Shown piece after piece: positions 38,261 to 46,332 of a stretch of DNA of 64,000 nt. A program made the position numbers and the translations under genes. Source of the stretch: Neisseria wadsworthii 9715 (lineage in GTDB: Bacteria > Pseudomonadota > Gammaproteobacteria > Burkholderiales > Neisseriaceae); the NCBI RefSeq assembly GCF_000227765.1, contig NZ_JH165159.1, positions 201,960-265,959 on the forward strand. Direction: 5' to 3'. Below the pieces are notes generated by a model. It was not told where the DNA came from, ran no database searches, and saw nothing but the letters and a program-made list of their open reading frames with translations. Positions within the stretch are counted from its first letter, which is position 1; each line of letters begins with the position of its first letter.

Positions 38261-38884
38261 TTAATTGCTCAGAGTCCGAGTAGCATGAATGATGATTTCT
38301 ACACGGCGGTTTTGGGCGCGCCCTTCCGGATTGTCACTGCCATCTTCACGAGTGTTCGGTGCAACAGGATTGGCCGCTCCTGCGCCGTTGATTTGATAGT
38401 TTTGCTTCACCCCTTGGCTTTCGAGCCAATTTCTTACCGCTTCGGCCCGCTCAAGCGAAAGCGTTTTATTGTAGCTTTCGCTACCTTTGCTGTCGGTGTG
38501 GCCAATAATCCGCACAGTTCCCTTGCTTTTTTCACGAATAATATCAGCAACTTTTTGTAATTCCCCAGCCGCTTCGGGTTTTAAAACTGCTTTATCAAAA
38601 TCGAACAACACATCCGAAGAAAGGTTGAGTTCAATCTGGAAATCACTTGTTTGTCCGCTCAAGCCTGTTTCTGATGCGGCAAAGCCACTTTCTGTAACGA
38701 TAAAACCGCTTTCACGGGCAGAAAGGGACGTTGAGGTTTCTGATGTTGCCATGGGCGTGGCGGTGGGAACAGGTTGAGACTTCGGTGCAGAAACGGCTTC
38801 CGTTTTTTGCGGTGCAGACGGTTGTTGCCCGCAAGCACCCAATACCCATATAGCCGACAACATCACCATAAATTTAGGCTTCAT
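38261..38884 (-). CDS. OmpA-family lipoprotein
   Basis: A 207-residue protein with lipobox VLGAC (Cys18), a Ser/Thr/Pro-rich linker of about 70 residues and a C-terminal OmpA domain (IELNLSSDVLFDFDKAVLKP, IIGHTDSKGSESYNKTLSLE, AQNRRVEI). It should tether the outer membrane to peptidoglycan, Pal-like. The start MKPKFMVML was preferred over a frame seven codons longer. It converges with the TpgA-like gene, and canonical-dialect uptake sequences lie just upstream. Confidence 0.87.
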   Translation of the reverse strand: MKPKFMVMLSAIWVLGACGQQPSAPQKTEAVSAPKSQPVPTATPMATSETSTSLSARESGFIVTESGFAASETGLSGQTSDFQIELNLSSDVLFDFDKAVLKPEAAGELQKVADIIREKSKGTVRIIGHTDSKGSESYNKTLSLERAEAVRNWLESQGVKQNYQINGAGAANPVAPNTREDGSDNPEGRAQNRRVEIIIHATRTLSN

Positions 38885-38918
38885 AGCAGTCTCAAGGTCT
38901 TGCATAAATATTTACAGT

Positions 38919-38949
38919 TTCAGACGGCCTGGTATTCAGATCGTCTGAA
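38919..38949. repeat. AG-dialect DUS hairpin
   Basis: TTCAGACGGCCT (38919-38930) is the inverse of AGGCCGTCTGAA, the AG-DUS of other Neisseria, facing AGATCGTCTGAA (38938-38949). It differs from the local dialect. It lies between two minus-strand lipoprotein genes. Confidence 0.7.
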
Positions 38950-38974
38950 AAGCGGAGAACAAATATATCCAACA

Positions 38975-39583
38975 CTAACGTTGCACCGGAACAGAATCAA
39001 ATGAACCGATTCCCGGAAATTCAATTGTTACGGTAGGCGATGTTTCCGGCGGAGCGGGAAATTTCAAAGAAACCGTTTGCGGATGGCTCACCAAATTCAA
39101 TACCTTAATAGCCTCACCGTTAGCTCTTTGCTCCAGCGGGCTGGCCATATATTTACCGCTTTCATCTTGAAGCAAGTGCACTTTTTTGCTTGTAAATTCG
39201 TCGATGTAGTAAAAATCTGCCGCATTCGCCGTTATGCCGTTGGCAACAAATTCATACTCCCCGTTAGGCTTTTTAGGAGGCTCTGCAATAAATTCTACGC
39301 TTAAAATTTTGCCGGTTGCCTTGGCCTTAACCAAGTGGATAGAACCCGGCCCCGCTATCTTGGTTTGAATAGATTGCCATGGCTGACCGTTTCCCTGACC
39401 GGCCTGACTTGCAGGCGTGGTTTCCGTAGAAACCGGCGCAGTAGAAACAGGAGCAGGTTGGGGCTGTTGCACGGGAGCCTGCTGTTCTGCCTGAGATTGC
39501 GGCGTTTGTGGCGCTTCTTCTTTCTGGCACGCAGCAAGAAAGGCAACAATAAAGGTAAATACAGTTAAATATTTAAAACGCAT
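38975..39583 (-). CDS. Predicted lipoprotein, unrecognised
   Basis: A 202-residue protein with lipobox FLAAC (Cys19), then about 50 residues rich in Gln, Pro, Thr and Ala (linker), then a compact C-terminal part with SIHLVKAKATGKILSVEFIA and TVSLKFPAPPETSPTV. The folded region looks beta-rich. No family is recognised. It lies upstream of the OmpA-family lipoprotein gene on the same strand, separated by an AG-dialect hairpin. Confidence 0.7.
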   Translation of the reverse strand: MRFKYLTVFTFIVAFLAACQKEEAPQTPQSQAEQQAPVQQPQPAPVSTAPVSTETTPASQAGQGNGQPWQSIQTKIAGPGSIHLVKAKATGKILSVEFIAEPPKKPNGEYEFVANGITANAADFYYIDEFTSKKVHLLQDESGKYMASPLEQRANGEAIKVLNLVSHPQTVSLKFPAPPETSPTVTIEFPGIGSFDSVPVQR

Positions 39584-40019
39584 GGCAATAAAACTCCTTG
39601 ATATTTAACTCGTGCTACGTTTGATGAAAATTCATATGCCTTATAAATTATATTTGGACAATCATGCTTAAAATAAGTTTCTAGCTGGGTTTCAATTGTT
39701 GGAAGATTGAAAGACGGTGCTCATGAAAAAACCTAAATATCTTGGGAGGGAGTTTAGGGTAAAAATCTCTGCCCGTCTGAAGCTTTCAGACAGGCATTCT
39801 CTATCGGTTCATCCCAAACGGTTCATCCCAAATTGTAAGGATTTTTCAATTGTCCGTCGGGATATGTTAAAATACGCCCCGTTTTCGACTCAAAGCCCTG
39901 TCTGAAACGGCAGGCAAATATCATGGACAGTCCCAGTTCATCTTATCTAAACCACACAATCAAAAAAACATAATCATCCCTGCCCGGACGCTGCCGCGCC
40001 CCAGGCGGGCGGAGCAGTT
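39584..40019. other. Gap upstream of mgtE with DUS pair and tandem repeat
   Basis: It holds an imperfect DUS pair at 39769-39797, an exact 14-base tandem duplication (CGGTTCATCCCAAA, 39805-39818 and 39819-39832), and a DUS variant near 39894. A TTGTCC near 39850 followed by TTAAAAT near 39866 could be the mgtE promoter. The long mgtE leader could hold a magnesium-responsive element, but no known M-box structure was identified by eye. Confidence 0.45.
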
Positions 40020-41459
40020 ATGAGCACAGAACCTCAAATCACAGAAACCGTTAAAGAGCGTGAGCGCCAGCCGCTGAATATCGGCCGCATTCACGACCTG
40101 GCCGAGGCATTGCTGCCGGTACACAGCCAGATTGACCAGCACACTTCTATTTCCGACCCCGAATTAAACCAGAAGCTCATCGAATTGATGGGCATCCTGC
40201 GCGACCTGCACCCGGCCGACGTGGCAAACGTGCTCGAATCGCTGCCGCAAAAAGAGCGGGTGATTGTGTGGAAGCTGGCCGAGCCGGAAGACGACGGCAA
40301 CGTGTTGCTCGAAGTATCCGACGCCGTGCGCGAAACCCTTATCGATGCTATGGATAAGGATGAGCTTCTGGCCGCGGTGGAAGACTTGGATGCCGACGAT
40401 TTGGCCGAGCTGGCCGAAGATTTGCCGCAGCATGTGGTGGCCGAAGCGCTGCAAACCCGCGACGAAGAAGAGCGGGCGCAGGTGCAGGCGGCGTTGTCGT
40501 ATGAAGACGACCAAGTCGGTGCGATCATGGATTTCGAGCTGGTGAGCGTGCGCGCCGATGTGGCTTGCGAAGTGGTGCTGCGCTATTTACGCCGGTTTGA
40601 GAAACTGCCCGACCATACCGACAAAATATTTGTGGTAGATGAGGAAGATGTGTTAATCGGCGTGCTGCCCATCCGCAAGCTGTTGGTCTCCGACCCGGAA
40701 GAAACGGTGGAAAACGTGATGGCCAAAGATGTGGTGCGTTTCCGCCCGACCGACGACGTGGAAGAAGCCGCGCAGGCATTTGAGCGTTACGACTTGGTAA
40801 CCGCGCCGGTGATTGACGAAAACAAAAAGCTGATCGGCCGCATCACCATCGACGATATGGTGGATGTGATCCGTGAAGAATCCGAAGCCGATATGTTGAA
40901 CATGGCCGGTTTGCAGGAAGAAGAAGACCTGTTCGCACCGGTGTGGGATTCGGTGAAAAACCGCTGGGTTTGGCTGGCGGTCAACTTGTGCACCGCCTTT
41001 GTGGCCAGCCGCGTGATCGGCGCGTTTGAAGGCTCGATTGCAAAAATTGTGGCGCTGGCGGCGCTGATGCCGATTGTGGCCGGTATCGGCGGCAATTCGG
41101 GCAACCAAACCATCACCATGATTGTGCGCGCGATGGCGATGGGGCAGATTACCGGCCAGCAGGCGGGGCGGTTGTTAAACAAAGAAATCGGCGTGGCGCT
41201 GGTAAACGGTTTGATTTGGGGCGGCGTGATGGGCGTGGTGTCGTGGCTGCTCTATCAAAGCCCCGGTATCGGGCTGGTGATGGTGGCCGCGATGACGCTA
41301 AATCTGCTTTTGGCCGCCGCAGTGGGCGTGATGATTCCCGTGTTGCTCGACAAAGCCGGCCGCGACCCCGCGCTGGGCAGCTCGGTGTTGATTACTGCGG
41401 TAACCGATTCCGGCGGCTTCCTGATTTTTTTAGGGTTGGCCACGATTTTCCTGTTGTAG
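40020..41459 (+). CDS. mgtE: Magnesium transporter MgtE
   Basis: A 479-residue protein in the standard order: N-terminal superhelical domain rich in Asp/Glu (to about residue 155), two CBS domains (about 160-290; DFELVSVRADVACEVVLRYL, VTAPVIDENKKLIGRIT), a linking plug helix, and five membrane helices from about 315. The pore signature GIGGNSGNQTITMIVRAMA is present. MgtE is a Mg2+-gated inner-membrane channel that shuts when cytosolic Mg2+ is high. GGAG precedes the ATG. Confidence 0.96.
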   Translation: MSTEPQITETVKERERQPLNIGRIHDLAEALLPVHSQIDQHTSISDPELNQKLIELMGILRDLHPADVANVLESLPQKERVIVWKLAEPEDDGNVLLEVSDAVRETLIDAMDKDELLAAVEDLDADDLAELAEDLPQHVVAEALQTRDEEERAQVQAALSYEDDQVGAIMDFELVSVRADVACEVVLRYLRRFEKLPDHTDKIFVVDEEDVLIGVLPIRKLLVSDPEETVENVMAKDVVRFRPTDDVEEAAQAFERYDLVTAPVIDENKKLIGRITIDDMVDVIREESEADMLNMAGLQEEEDLFAPVWDSVKNRWVWLAVNLCTAFVASRVIGAFEGSIAKIVALAALMPIVAGIGGNSGNQTITMIVRAMAMGQITGQQAGRLLNKEIGVALVNGLIWGGVMGVVSWLLYQSPGIGLVMVAAMTLNLLLAAAVGVMIPVLLDKAGRDPALGSSVLITAVTDSGGFLIFLGLATIFLL

Positions 41460-41515
41460 CCCGACCGTATGCTTTCGGAATGCACGGGTGCGCGCCGGGC
41501 ATCTTTTCATTTTAA

Positions 41516-41657
41516 TATAGCAAGTAAACTTAAAAATCGGCCTATTCGTCATACTCGGGCTTGCCCCGGATATCTTGGGTTTCGGTAACTTTAAGAGACG
41601 CTCGGGGCAAGTCCGAGCATGACGCAACCATGACAAAAATCAAGTTTATTTGCAATA
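41516..41657. repeat. MITE-like element with terminal inverted repeats
   Basis: About 142 bp. Ends TATAGCAAGTAAACTT and the inverse of TATTGCAAATAAACTT (14 of 16 identical). It contains the same pair of inverted palindromes (GTCATACTCGGGCTTG... and its mirror) as the copy at 38.1 kb. It lies between mgtE and prmC and abuts the DUS variant before prmC. Confidence 0.72.
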
Positions 41658-41675
41658 TGCTTGTCTGAAAACGCC

Positions 41676-42503
41676 ATGAACATCAAAACATTTCTCGAAA
41701 ACACCGCATTGCCTAAACTAGAAGCGCGTATGCTGGTGCAGGAAATTACCGGCTATACCCGCGCCCAGTTGATTACCCGCGATGAAGCATGCCTGTCTGA
41801 AAGCCAAAGCAGCCGGCTGCGCGGGCTTGAGGCGCGGCGTTTGGCGGGCGAGCCGATGGCCTACATTCTGGGTTGGCGCGAGTTTTACGGCCGCCGCTTC
41901 AAAGTTACCCCGGCCACCCTGATTCCGCGGCCGGAAACCGAACATCTGGTTGAAGCCGCGTTGGCTAAATTGCCGCAGGGCGGGGCGGTTTGGGATTTGG
42001 GCACGGGTAGCGGCGCGATTGCGGTAACGATTGCGCTGGAGCGCCCCGACGCACAGGTATGCGCCAGCGACATCAGCCGCGAAGCTCTTGCCGTGGCGCA
42101 GGAAAACGCCCGATTGTTGGGCGCTCAAGTGGCTTTTGGCTGCGGTTCGTGGTTTGAAGCGCAATGCCTGTCTGAAAAGATATGGTTTGACCTTATTGTG
42201 TCCAACCCGCCTTATATTGAAGCGGGCGATGCGCATCTGGGCGAAGGCGATTTGCGTTTCGAGCCTCAAACCGCGCTCACCGATTTCGCCGATGGCTTGT
42301 CATGTATCAGGGCTTTAGCCGAAGGCGCCGGTGCGCGCTTGAAAGCGCAAGGATGGTTGATGGTTGAGCATGGTTATAATCAAGGAGAAGCCGCCCGCCG
42401 CATATTTAAGGAAAACGGCTTTGAAGAGGTGCAAACCGTGCAGGACTTCGCCGGGCTCGACCGCATTACGCTGGGCAGGAAAGTTGATACGGTATCGCCG
42501 TAA
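41676..42503 (+). CDS. prmC: Release factor N5-glutamine methyltransferase PrmC
   Basis: A 275-residue SAM methyltransferase. The SAM-binding loop WDLGTGSGAIAVTIAL and catalytic NPPY (SNPPYIEAGDAHL) are intact, with ESRE-type substrate region REFYGRRFKVTPATLIPRPE. PrmC methylates the glutamine of the GGQ motif in RF1 and RF2. The start MNIKTFLEN was chosen; a TTG five codons upstream lies inside a DUS variant. Two coding uptake sequences are present (41789-41801, 42164-42176), read as ACLSES and QCLSEK. Confidence 0.94.
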   Translation: MNIKTFLENTALPKLEARMLVQEITGYTRAQLITRDEACLSESQSSRLRGLEARRLAGEPMAYILGWREFYGRRFKVTPATLIPRPETEHLVEAALAKLPQGGAVWDLGTGSGAIAVTIALERPDAQVCASDISREALAVAQENARLLGAQVAFGCGSWFEAQCLSEKIWFDLIVSNPPYIEAGDAHLGEGDLRFEPQTALTDFADGLSCIRALAEGAGARLKAQGWLMVEHGYNQGEAARRIFKENGFEEVQTVQDFAGLDRITLGRKVDTVSP

Positions 42504-42599
42504 AATAACCAAAAAACGGTAACTGTATATGGCTGCAAGTGGTAAAAGGATATCTGAGTCAAATATAGAGTTTGACGGTAAATGGTTTGAATAATGGGA

Positions 42600-42631
42600 A
42601 TGCCTGTCTGAAAAAAGTTTCAGACAGGCAT
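42600..42631. terminator. DUS hairpin after prmC
   Basis: Complete inverted copies with a short loop. The bases from 42632 to 42820 are AT-rich and should carry the lctP promoter; no other gene is seen in that gap. Confidence 0.75.
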
Positions 42632-42820
42632 ATGTATTTGGTGTTGGTTTTTCTGGGAAAAATATCTTTTCCCCATTTTGAGACAAGGTATTGTTTAAAT
42701 TTATTAACATTAAGTAAATCGGCATGTTATACTCGCTCGCTGTAATAGTGTGTAATTTATAACCATTACAAAAATAAAGATTTTTCAACCTCAAAATCTC
42801 AGATAACAAGGACTCTCCAT

Positions 42821-44401
42821 ATGGCTCTGTTTCTCAGCATTTTCCCCATCGTGCTATTAATTTGGCTGATGGTGAAAAAAAACGGCATGGCCTCGTATAT
42901 TGCCTTGCCGCTCACGGCAGCATTGATTTATGTGCTGCAGCTTACTTATTTCAAAAATCCATTTATGCTGTTGAATGCCAATATCGTGTCGGGCTTGGTT
43001 TCCACGTTCACTCCGATTACGGTGATTTTCGGCGCGATTCTGTTTAACCGCATGATGGAAACCACCGGTTGCATCGATGTGATCCGCAAATGGCTCGGCA
43101 ACATCAATCCGAATCCTGTGGCGCAGCTGATGATTATTGGCTGGGCCTTCGCCTTTATGATTGAGGGCGCCAGCGGCTTCGGCACGCCGGCGGCCATTGC
43201 TGCGCCGATTTTGGTCGGCCTCGGCTTCAACCCTTTGCGCGTGGCCATTTTCACGCTGGTCATGAACTCAGTGCCGGTTTCTTTCGGTGCGGTGGGTACG
43301 CCAACTTGGTTCGGTTTTGGTTCTTTGAATTTGAGCGATGCCGATATTTTGTCTATCGGCAAGCAAACTGGCCTGATCCACTTTTTTGCCAGCCTGGTTA
43401 TCCCGCTGATAGCCTTGAGCTTCATTACCAGCTGGCAGGAAATCCGCAAGAACATTGTGTTCATTTACCTGAGCGTGATGGTCTGCACCATTCCTTATGT
43501 TTTGCTGGCCACGGTCAACTATGAATTCCCGGCTTTGGTGGGCGGCGCAATCGGCCTGCTGCTGTCTGTGGGCTTGGCGAACAAAGGCGTGGGCTTGAGC
43601 AAAGAATACGAAAAAGAAACCGGCGGTGAGAAGCTGGGCGCGGCCGTGGTAATGAAAGCGCTGGCTCCTTTGGGCATGCTGATTGCCATTTTGGTGGTTA
43701 CCCGCATCCAGCAGCTGGGCTTGAAAGGCTTGCTCAACGATGCCACCACGCTGTTTGCCGTGCCGTTGGGCATCTTTGATTTCGAAGTGAGCCGTGCGCT
43801 GATTCTGAGCTTTAAAAACATTTTCGGCCAAGGCGTGAACGATGCTTATAAAACCCTGTATGTGCCTGCGCTGATTCCGTTTGTGGTAACCGTGCTGGCC
43901 TCTGCGATGATGTTCAAAACCAGCAGCAGCGACACCAAAGCCATGTTCGGCACGGCCATCCAGCAAGTGAAAAAACCGTTTTTGGCTTTGTTGGGCGCGT
44001 TGATTATGGTGAAATTGATGCTGGTTGGCGGCGATGCTTCCATGGTAAAAACCATCGGTAAAGAATTTGCGGCGCTGGCCGGTCAAAACTGGATGTATTT
44101 CGCCTCTTTCTTGGGCGCAATCGGCTCGTTCTTCTCCGGCTCCAACACCGTATCCAACCTAACTTTCGGCGGCATCCAGCAGCAAATCGCTTTGGATACC
44201 GGCCTGTCGGTAACTCTGATTTTGGCTTTGCAGTCTGTGGGCGGCGCAATGGGTAATATGGTGTGCATCAACAACATCATTGCCGTGTGTACCGTAACCA
44301 ACGTGCACAACCAAGAAGGTGTGATTATGAAGAAAACCGTGGTGCCGATGATGGTTTACGGCGTGATTGCCGCCGTGGTGGCATTGTTGTTCTTGGTTTA
44401 A
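42821..44401 (+). CDS. lctP: L-lactate permease
   Basis: A 526-residue inner-membrane protein with about a dozen hydrophobic helices. LctP-family segments include EGASGFGTPAAIAAPILVGL, VPVSFGAVGTPTWFG and GSFFSGSNTVSNLTFGGIQ. LctP imports lactate with protons; in pathogenic Neisseria lactate uptake aids colonisation. AACAAGGACTCTCCAT precedes the ATG. Single-gene unit between DUS hairpins. Confidence 0.95.
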   Translation: MALFLSIFPIVLLIWLMVKKNGMASYIALPLTAALIYVLQLTYFKNPFMLLNANIVSGLVSTFTPITVIFGAILFNRMMETTGCIDVIRKWLGNINPNPVAQLMIIGWAFAFMIEGASGFGTPAAIAAPILVGLGFNPLRVAIFTLVMNSVPVSFGAVGTPTWFGFGSLNLSDADILSIGKQTGLIHFFASLVIPLIALSFITSWQEIRKNIVFIYLSVMVCTIPYVLLATVNYEFPALVGGAIGLLLSVGLANKGVGLSKEYEKETGGEKLGAAVVMKALAPLGMLIAILVVTRIQQLGLKGLLNDATTLFAVPLGIFDFEVSRALILSFKNIFGQGVNDAYKTLYVPALIPFVVTVLASAMMFKTSSSDTKAMFGTAIQQVKKPFLALLGALIMVKLMLVGGDASMVKTIGKEFAALAGQNWMYFASFLGAIGSFFSGSNTVSNLTFGGIQQQIALDTGLSVTLILALQSVGGAMGNMVCINNIIAVCTVTNVHNQEGVIMKKTVVPMMVYGVIAAVVALLFLV

Positions 44402-44420
44402 ACTTCAGAGCATAAACCCG

Positions 44421-44449
44421 ATGCCTGTCTGAACATTTCAGACAGGCAT
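44421..44449. terminator. DUS hairpin after lctP
   Basis: Complete inverted copies with a three-base loop, 20 bases beyond the lctP stop. Confidence 0.8.
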
Positions 44450-44477
44450 CGTCTTAATTGGGCATTTGCCGCTTTTA

Positions 44478-44590
44478 TATAGCTAATCCACTTACATAAT
44501 TAACGATACCGTCATACACGGGCTTAACCCGAGTATCTTCAGTTATTGGAACTCGAGATACTCGGGTTAAGTCCGTGTATGGCGAGAGTA
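44478..44590. repeat. MITE-like element, right end truncated
   Basis: Left end TATAGCTAATCCACTTAC, then two inverted palindromes (CCGTCATACACGGGCTTAA and its mirror, 44509-44584) as in the copies at 38.1 and 41.5 kb. No matching right terminal repeat is seen before the next gene. Confidence 0.65.
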
Positions 44591-44631
44591 GATTTGCCTT
44601 ATCAGCCCGTTTGATGAAAGAAAGAATCTAG

Positions 44632-45012
44632 ATGAAGCCTTTTTTAGTTTTCCCTCTACTGGCGCTCGGCCTGCTCACGGCCTGTGACAACGGCCCGAAA
44701 CCGACCAATCCTGCCAAGCAGGAGCAGGGCAGCGGCTTTCGCGAAGAGCTGGTCAGCCGTTTCAGCGAACAATGCATGGCTTATGTACCGCGCGATTCCG
44801 CTGTGTTGCAGGCCAAAGCCAAGCAGCTTTGTGATTGTGCCGCCAACCGGGTGGCCGATAATGTCAGCTTCACTGATTTGGGCGGCTTTTTGCAGGGCAA
44901 TACGCAGGAGCTGCACGCGAAGTTTGCCGATACCGTTAGACATTGCGCACAAGAACAGCTGCTGCCGGCGCAGGCCTCGGCAGCTTCCGCACCTCAAAGT
45001 CAAGCCAAATAA
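44632..45012 (+). CDS. Small predicted lipoprotein, unrecognised
   Basis: A 126-residue protein with lipobox LLTAC (Cys18). The mature part contains four cysteines (EQCMAYVP, LCDCAANRV, VRHCAQEQ) in a helical context and ends in a Gln/Ala/Ser-rich tail. No family is recognised with confidence. Monocistronic, after a MITE-like element and before the DUS pair that borders the bacteriocin-like module. Confidence 0.72.
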   Translation: MKPFLVFPLLALGLLTACDNGPKPTNPAKQEQGSGFREELVSRFSEQCMAYVPRDSAVLQAKAKQLCDCAANRVADNVSFTDLGGFLQGNTQELHAKFADTVRHCAQEQLLPAQASAASAPQSQAK

Positions 45013-45015
45013 TCA

Positions 45016-45044
45016 AAGCCTGTCTGAAATTTTCAAACAGGCTT
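45016..45044. terminator. Variant DUS pair, left border of the bacteriocin-like module
   Basis: AAGCCTGTCTGAA faces TTCAAACAGGCTT (one mismatch). The first T of the usual ATGCC is replaced by A. Nearly the same sequence recurs at 45678-45706. Confidence 0.65.
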
Positions 45045-45069
45045 CCGCAGTCAAATTGTACTGTTGCAT

Positions 45070-45255
45070 TTATTTTTTAGATAAATGGTGATACAACTTG
45101 TCAAAAGAAAAAATACCAATAGCCATAAGAATAAGAAAAGTAATCCAGTATAGATAATTAGGCCATTCAGTTATCTGATATATCAAGAAATAGATGGCTA
45201 TTCCGATACCACATCCTATTATTCTAAAAAACGGCAATTTCAGCATTATTGCCAT
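45070..45255 (-). CDS. Small two-helix membrane protein, candidate immunity protein
   Basis: A 61-residue protein with two membrane segments (about residues 10-28 and 34-50) and a basic C-terminus (KLYHHLSKK). Its ATG overlaps the stop of the preceding bacteriocin-like gene (TAATG), so the two are translationally coupled. Small membrane proteins in this position often give self-immunity against class II bacteriocins. No sequence family is recognised; the immunity role is inferred from size, topology and coupling. Confidence 0.6.
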   Translation of the reverse strand: MAIMLKLPFFRIIGCGIGIAIYFLIYQITEWPNYLYWITFLILMAIGIFSFDKLYHHLSKK

Positions 45256-45494
45256 TAATCCGCAGGGATGTTCCCTCGATTAATATCATCCATAACAGAA
45301 TTTTTATAGCGTTCTCCCCAGCCGCGGTAATCAGCATGTTCTACGGCATGACCGATTGCTGTACCTGCAAGTGCCCCAGAGGTGCCAAATCGCCCTCCTA
45401 AAATACCGCCAATCGCTGCGCCCCAGCCAGGAGAAGAGTCGAAAAATCCTGCTCCTGTTACAGATTGCATTTCTTTCACGGTCAAAGTTTTCAT
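45255..45494 (-). CDS. Bacteriocin-like peptide with double-glycine-type leader
   Basis: A 79-residue precursor. The leader MKTLTVKEMQSVTGA fits the class II pattern (LxxxEMxxVxGG/GA), with cleavage expected after Gly14-Ala15. The mature 64 residues (GFFDSSPGWGAAIGGILGG...) are glycine-rich with several GxxxG motifs, as in pore-forming class IIb bacteriocins and microcins. AAGGAG lies six bases before the chosen ATG. No C39-peptidase exporter is in the window. It could instead be a signalling peptide. Confidence 0.7.
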   Translation of the reverse strand: MKTLTVKEMQSVTGAGFFDSSPGWGAAIGGILGGRFGTSGALAGTAIGHAVEHADYRGWGERYKNSVMDDINRGNIPAD

Positions 45495-45677
45495 ATCATA
45501 CTCCTTATACAAAATTTAATAAAAACAACAATATTAATATACAGTTGTATTGTTGCGAGTATGAATTTATCAATTTGTTTCTGAAAAAATCTTTTTTTTC
45601 TCAATTTATTAAAAGCAGGCTGATTGTTAAATTTTTTAATTTAGAGTTTTGTCGCGTGATTTGCTATAAAACAATCA

Positions 45678-45706
45678 AAGCCTGTCTGAAATTTTCAGAC
45701 AGGCTT
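45678..45706. terminator. Variant DUS hairpin, right border of the bacteriocin-like module
   Basis: AAGCCTGTCTGAA with perfect inverse TTCAGACAGGCTT. It and its flank (ATCAAAGCCTGTCTGAAATT) repeat the sequence at 45012-45044, so the module lies between direct repeats. The remaining 45495-45677 is very AT-rich and holds the bacteriocin promoter region. Confidence 0.7.
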
Positions 45707-45740
45707 TCTTCTGCGGTGCAACCTTCAAGAAACTTAAATA

Positions 45741-46097
45741 TTAATCGTCATCATCATCGTCGTCGTCCCAATCGCGGTGTTTCTTGCGCTTGTGATATTT
45801 TTTCTTGTATTTCTTATGCTTGTAGCGGTGTTCCTCATAATAGCTGCGCTCCCGCTCATTCGCTTCCATTTTCTTATTATGGTAAGCATAAGCATTGCCT
45901 GCCAAACCGCCCATTGTTGCGCCGATTAATGCGCTGCGTGTGTCTTTACCCATCGCAACGCCCACAGCCGCCCCTGCTGCCGCTCCGGCAAGCGTGGCCT
46001 TTGTTTGGTTGGTCGTGCCGCGGGCCTGCACCGTGCCTGCCGGCAATACCAGCGCAGCCGAAACCAATGCGGCCAATAAAGCTTTTTTGCCTATCAT
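45741..46097 (-). CDS. Exported glycine-zipper protein with basic and poly-Asp tail
   Basis: A 118-residue protein. A signal peptide ends near VQA-RG. Residues about 32-70 form a glycine zipper (LAGAAAGAAVGVAMGKDTRS, LIGATMGGLAGNAYAYH), which suggests membrane association. The C-terminal 50 residues are first strongly basic (RYKHKKYKKKYHKRKKHRDW) and then eight aspartates from a run of GAC/GAT codons. Function is unknown. The start MIGKKALLAAL was preferred to a frame 16 codons longer. Confidence 0.7.
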   Translation of the reverse strand: MIGKKALLAALVSAALVLPAGTVQARGTTNQTKATLAGAAAGAAVGVAMGKDTRSALIGATMGGLAGNAYAYHNKKMEANERERSYYEEHRYKHKKYKKKYHKRKKHRDWDDDDDDDD

Positions 46098-46204
46098 TGT
46101 TGTTTCCTTTTCCATTCGCACAGAATCAAAACATAAAACAATCATGATTGTATGTTTGTGCCATTAGATTAGAGAGAATGAAACAAGTTCCCCGGCGGCA
46201 TACG

Positions 46205-46217
46205 ATGCCTGTCTGAA
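46205..46217 (+). repeat. Single DUS
   Basis: A complete forward copy between two minus-strand genes, without an inverted partner. The surrounding 46098-46332 shows no gene. Confidence 0.8.
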
Positions 46218-46332
46218 AAATGCCGGCTGAGAAACTTGAAAAAAACATACCTCTTTCCCGCAAAACTACGCCATACTCGGTAAGTATGGCGGAAATCGGG
46301 TCGTTTTTATTTTTCACCGGGTTTTGAAAATC

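Noticed and set aside
39717..39905. 62-codon frame before mgtE
   Set aside because: Runs through an uptake-sequence pair and a tandem repeat; no ribosome site; protein not plausible.
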